NCBI GenBank assembly: GCA_946894095.1
Contig: OX335657.1
Span: forward strand, 4,712,001-4,776,000
Length of the DNA: 64,000 bases
Direction: 5' to 3'
Origin: Incurvaria masculella
Taxonomy: Eukaryota > Arthropoda > Insecta > Lepidoptera > Incurvariidae
The notes under the pieces are model-generated. The model worked only from the letters and a program-made list of their open reading frames with translations, was not told the origin of the DNA and searched no databases. Below, piece by piece: positions 61,850 through 64,000 of the stretch (its first letter is position 1; the number at the start of each line of letters is the position of its first letter). The translations under genes were made by a program, and so were the position numbers.

Positions 61850-62260
61850 TTGTTTTTTATGGAACCAGACATGGATACCACACAACTACCGTTATGATTA
61901 GTCCAACACATCACATTCCCGAAGGAATTAGGTACCATGCCAGGACATTCCCTTTATGAGCACGGCTTCATTGAACTGGATGGAAAACAGGGACAGTTTT
62001 TCATTGCCGCTTCGTACATCTTTTTATCCAATGCGATGGTACCAACCCGGGCGGGCTTAAACACTACCACTTAGTAGGGGAAGGGGATCTACAACTTTAC
62101 ATGGATTCCGAACCATGGAGCAGTTCGCATTCGTGACGAAACTCACTTATCGAACTCAGAAAGAGAAAGAAAGTGGTGCACGTCGGGGCAGGGAATTGAA
62201 CCCAGACCTCTGGTACGCTAGGCCAGTCCTCGCGCCACTAGGCGCGGGGACTGGCTCCCT
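61850..62260 (-). mobile_element. SINE copy, tRNA-like head, antisense, nearly full length
   Basis: Runs from ttttatggaaccagacatgg to cctcgcgccactagg. The head end abuts an inverted copy of itself (ggcgcggggactggc), forming a 15-bp stem at 62223-62256. Confidence 0.75.
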
Positions 62261-62284
62261 ATATGAGTACGGGTACATTTAACA

Positions 62285-64000
62285 GTATCAAAGAGACGCT
62301 AAAAAAGTTATAACAATAAAAAAATCCATACTTACTGGAGGCACCATTACGGGCACTAGCAACCCAGTGCTCGAAACTACACTGTTTCGCCGAATAGGCG
62401 CTAAATCACACGACCCGAATCAAAGGGTTGCCCGCGCCCCGCACAAAATGGCCGAAGACGCAAGAAAATTCGCTAAGTCCCGTTGACAAAGCTCCCTCGT
62501 TAGTCGCGCCGAGCCCTCTTATTAACCTTATGACGTACGGCGGGCATCCGTCTTGCCTGCCCTCCAGACAGCTCGGTCGGCGGGCCGTGATGGTAAGGCG
62601 CAACGCACTTCCGAACGCCACGGTAATGGATAGTGTAAGTTTAAGGCGAGATGACAGTAACGTGTGAGGAGGATAATTAAATGCGGCATTCAGGCTTTCT
62701 TGGCTTGGGAGTTTGGTTAAATATTTTCCATTATTTTGAGATCGACACTTCACATATATGACTGAAATATCTGTATTATATATGTGAAGTCCATAAAGAT
62801 ATTTATATGACTTCTCGACAGAAATATTGTCATTTTTGTAGCTTCAAATAATCGTCGTTGCCCACAAATTGATTGATCTGCGAATTCTCAGTAATTATGA
62901 ACCAAACCCAAAAAGAAATAACCCTTATAAAAGTTGTAATTTTAGATGTATTGTTACATTAATAAATAAATAATTGTTTTTCCGTCCATATATAAGAGAT
63001 ACATTCCAAATGATACTGACAAATGTTAGAATATATTTTCGGTAGTATAGTTTAAGACCAAGTACAAAAAACAAAATAACCCTCAATGTAATTGGCTTAA
63101 ATGTAAATAAAACTAATAACTAAAATAATATGTTTTACTTTAAAAAGTAATTTTCCCTAGAATTCCTAGGCAGAAAATTATGATTTGTAATTTAAGTATT
63201 GGTTACTGAAACACGATTTTTATGGAAACGAATAAAACATAATGATTCTTGAGATTTTATCAAAAATGGAAACGTGACGAAATAGCGAGCAGAAACAAAA
63301 AGTAAAACAATTTAAATGAACATTCAAGCGCAGCGGAGACTTGAGGAGAAAAATAAGAACCACTCGTCGCTTAAGAAAATGCAGATTGCATCACGTCCCT
63401 GCCCTTCCGCCTGCACATTTAAAATAATCACTTCGAGTGTCCTCCCCCCTCGAACCCTTTCCCCAATCAGTGCCAGGGCGAATCTCACTAAAAACGCAAA
63501 TACTCCAAACCCACAGTAATCCACCATCTTCGCGGATTAGCACTGTAAGCCCCGGGCGAAAGAAAGAAAAAATGCGAGAAGCAATTTGGCAAATGGCATT
63601 AAAATGTTTCGCCTGGTGACCCTCTCCCCTCCTTTGACGATTTTTCAAAGTCAGAGATGAAAAAACCCTTTCCTTTGTAGTCAATGTAGCGGCGACGTCG
63701 GCGCCTCGTCTCCGGTTGGCTAACTCAGCCGCGGGAGGCCGCCGGTTCTATTCCGCCTCTTGACAAATGAGTTTTCGGGAACTTGGGAAGTCGACTAGGC
63801 CCATACCACGGTCCACACCGTGCATTTACCTTTTGTCTAATGTATCACATACTGAGAAAAAAATCGTCAACTATATTTTGTTTGGTTTTATTTTATCTTG
63901 TTGCATCAGCAGAGTTTTGGTCGTTGACATCCGTGGTTTTAGCAGACTCAACTATAAAATTAAGTGTTACCAAAACAACTTTTAGGTTGCGATAGCTATC
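62285..64000. other. Unassigned sequence to the end of the window
   Basis: A moderately GC-rich patch lies at 62400-62600 and AT-rich sequence at 62750-63330. Short frames here show no domain and no Runx C-terminal motif. Confidence 0.35.

Overview
This window looks like a piece of an insect nuclear genome, most likely from a moth or butterfly (Lepidoptera). It is AT-rich and repeat-dense. It holds one recognisable host gene spread over tens of kilobases, plus mobile-element families (a mariner, a CR1/Jockey-like LINE fragment, Helitron-type elements, tRNA- and 5S-related SINEs, many MITEs). The lepidopteran assignment rests on general familiarity with such repeats and is not proven from the sequence.

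The host gene is a Runx (Runt-domain) transcription factor on the + strand. Coding exon 1 (19143-19331) carries the N-terminus. Exon 2 (20691-20907) carries most of the Runt DNA-binding domain. After a 31.7 kb intron, exon 3 (52576-52773) carries the last part of the domain with the GPREPR motif. Splice phases agree at both junctions (phase 0, then phase 1). No C-terminal exon with the Runx VWRPY end was found, so the gene probably continues beyond position 64000.

The most unusual structure is at 52576-53598. The terminal Runt-domain exon is followed by four further tandem copies of nearly the whole exon (period 205 bp, once 196 bp). They keep the Runt reading frame and, in copies 2-4, the splice donor, but they cannot be joined in frame by ordinary AG acceptors. 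Divergence between copy 1 and copy 3 is almost purely synonymous in the core. A second oddity is at the other end of the gene: the Runx start codon sits in exact register as the fourth unit of an 81-bp tandem repeat, and every upstream unit carries its own ATG and a short ORF.

Layout: 1-1190 SINE and simple repeats; 1840-2970 a 1.1 kb foldback palindrome; 3285-4245 a 118-bp satellite in two orientations; 5350-9110 MITEs, a decayed LINE and a 5S-headed SINE; 9110-18790 mostly unassigned sequence with GC-rich islands; 18800-20910 Runx exons 1-2; 20910-52575 the long intron, with minisatellites of 70, 30 and 41 bp, SINEs and MITEs; 52576-53598 the Runt exon array; 53600-64000 MITEs, a full-length mariner whose transposase has lost one catalytic aspartate, a Helitron, and SINEs.
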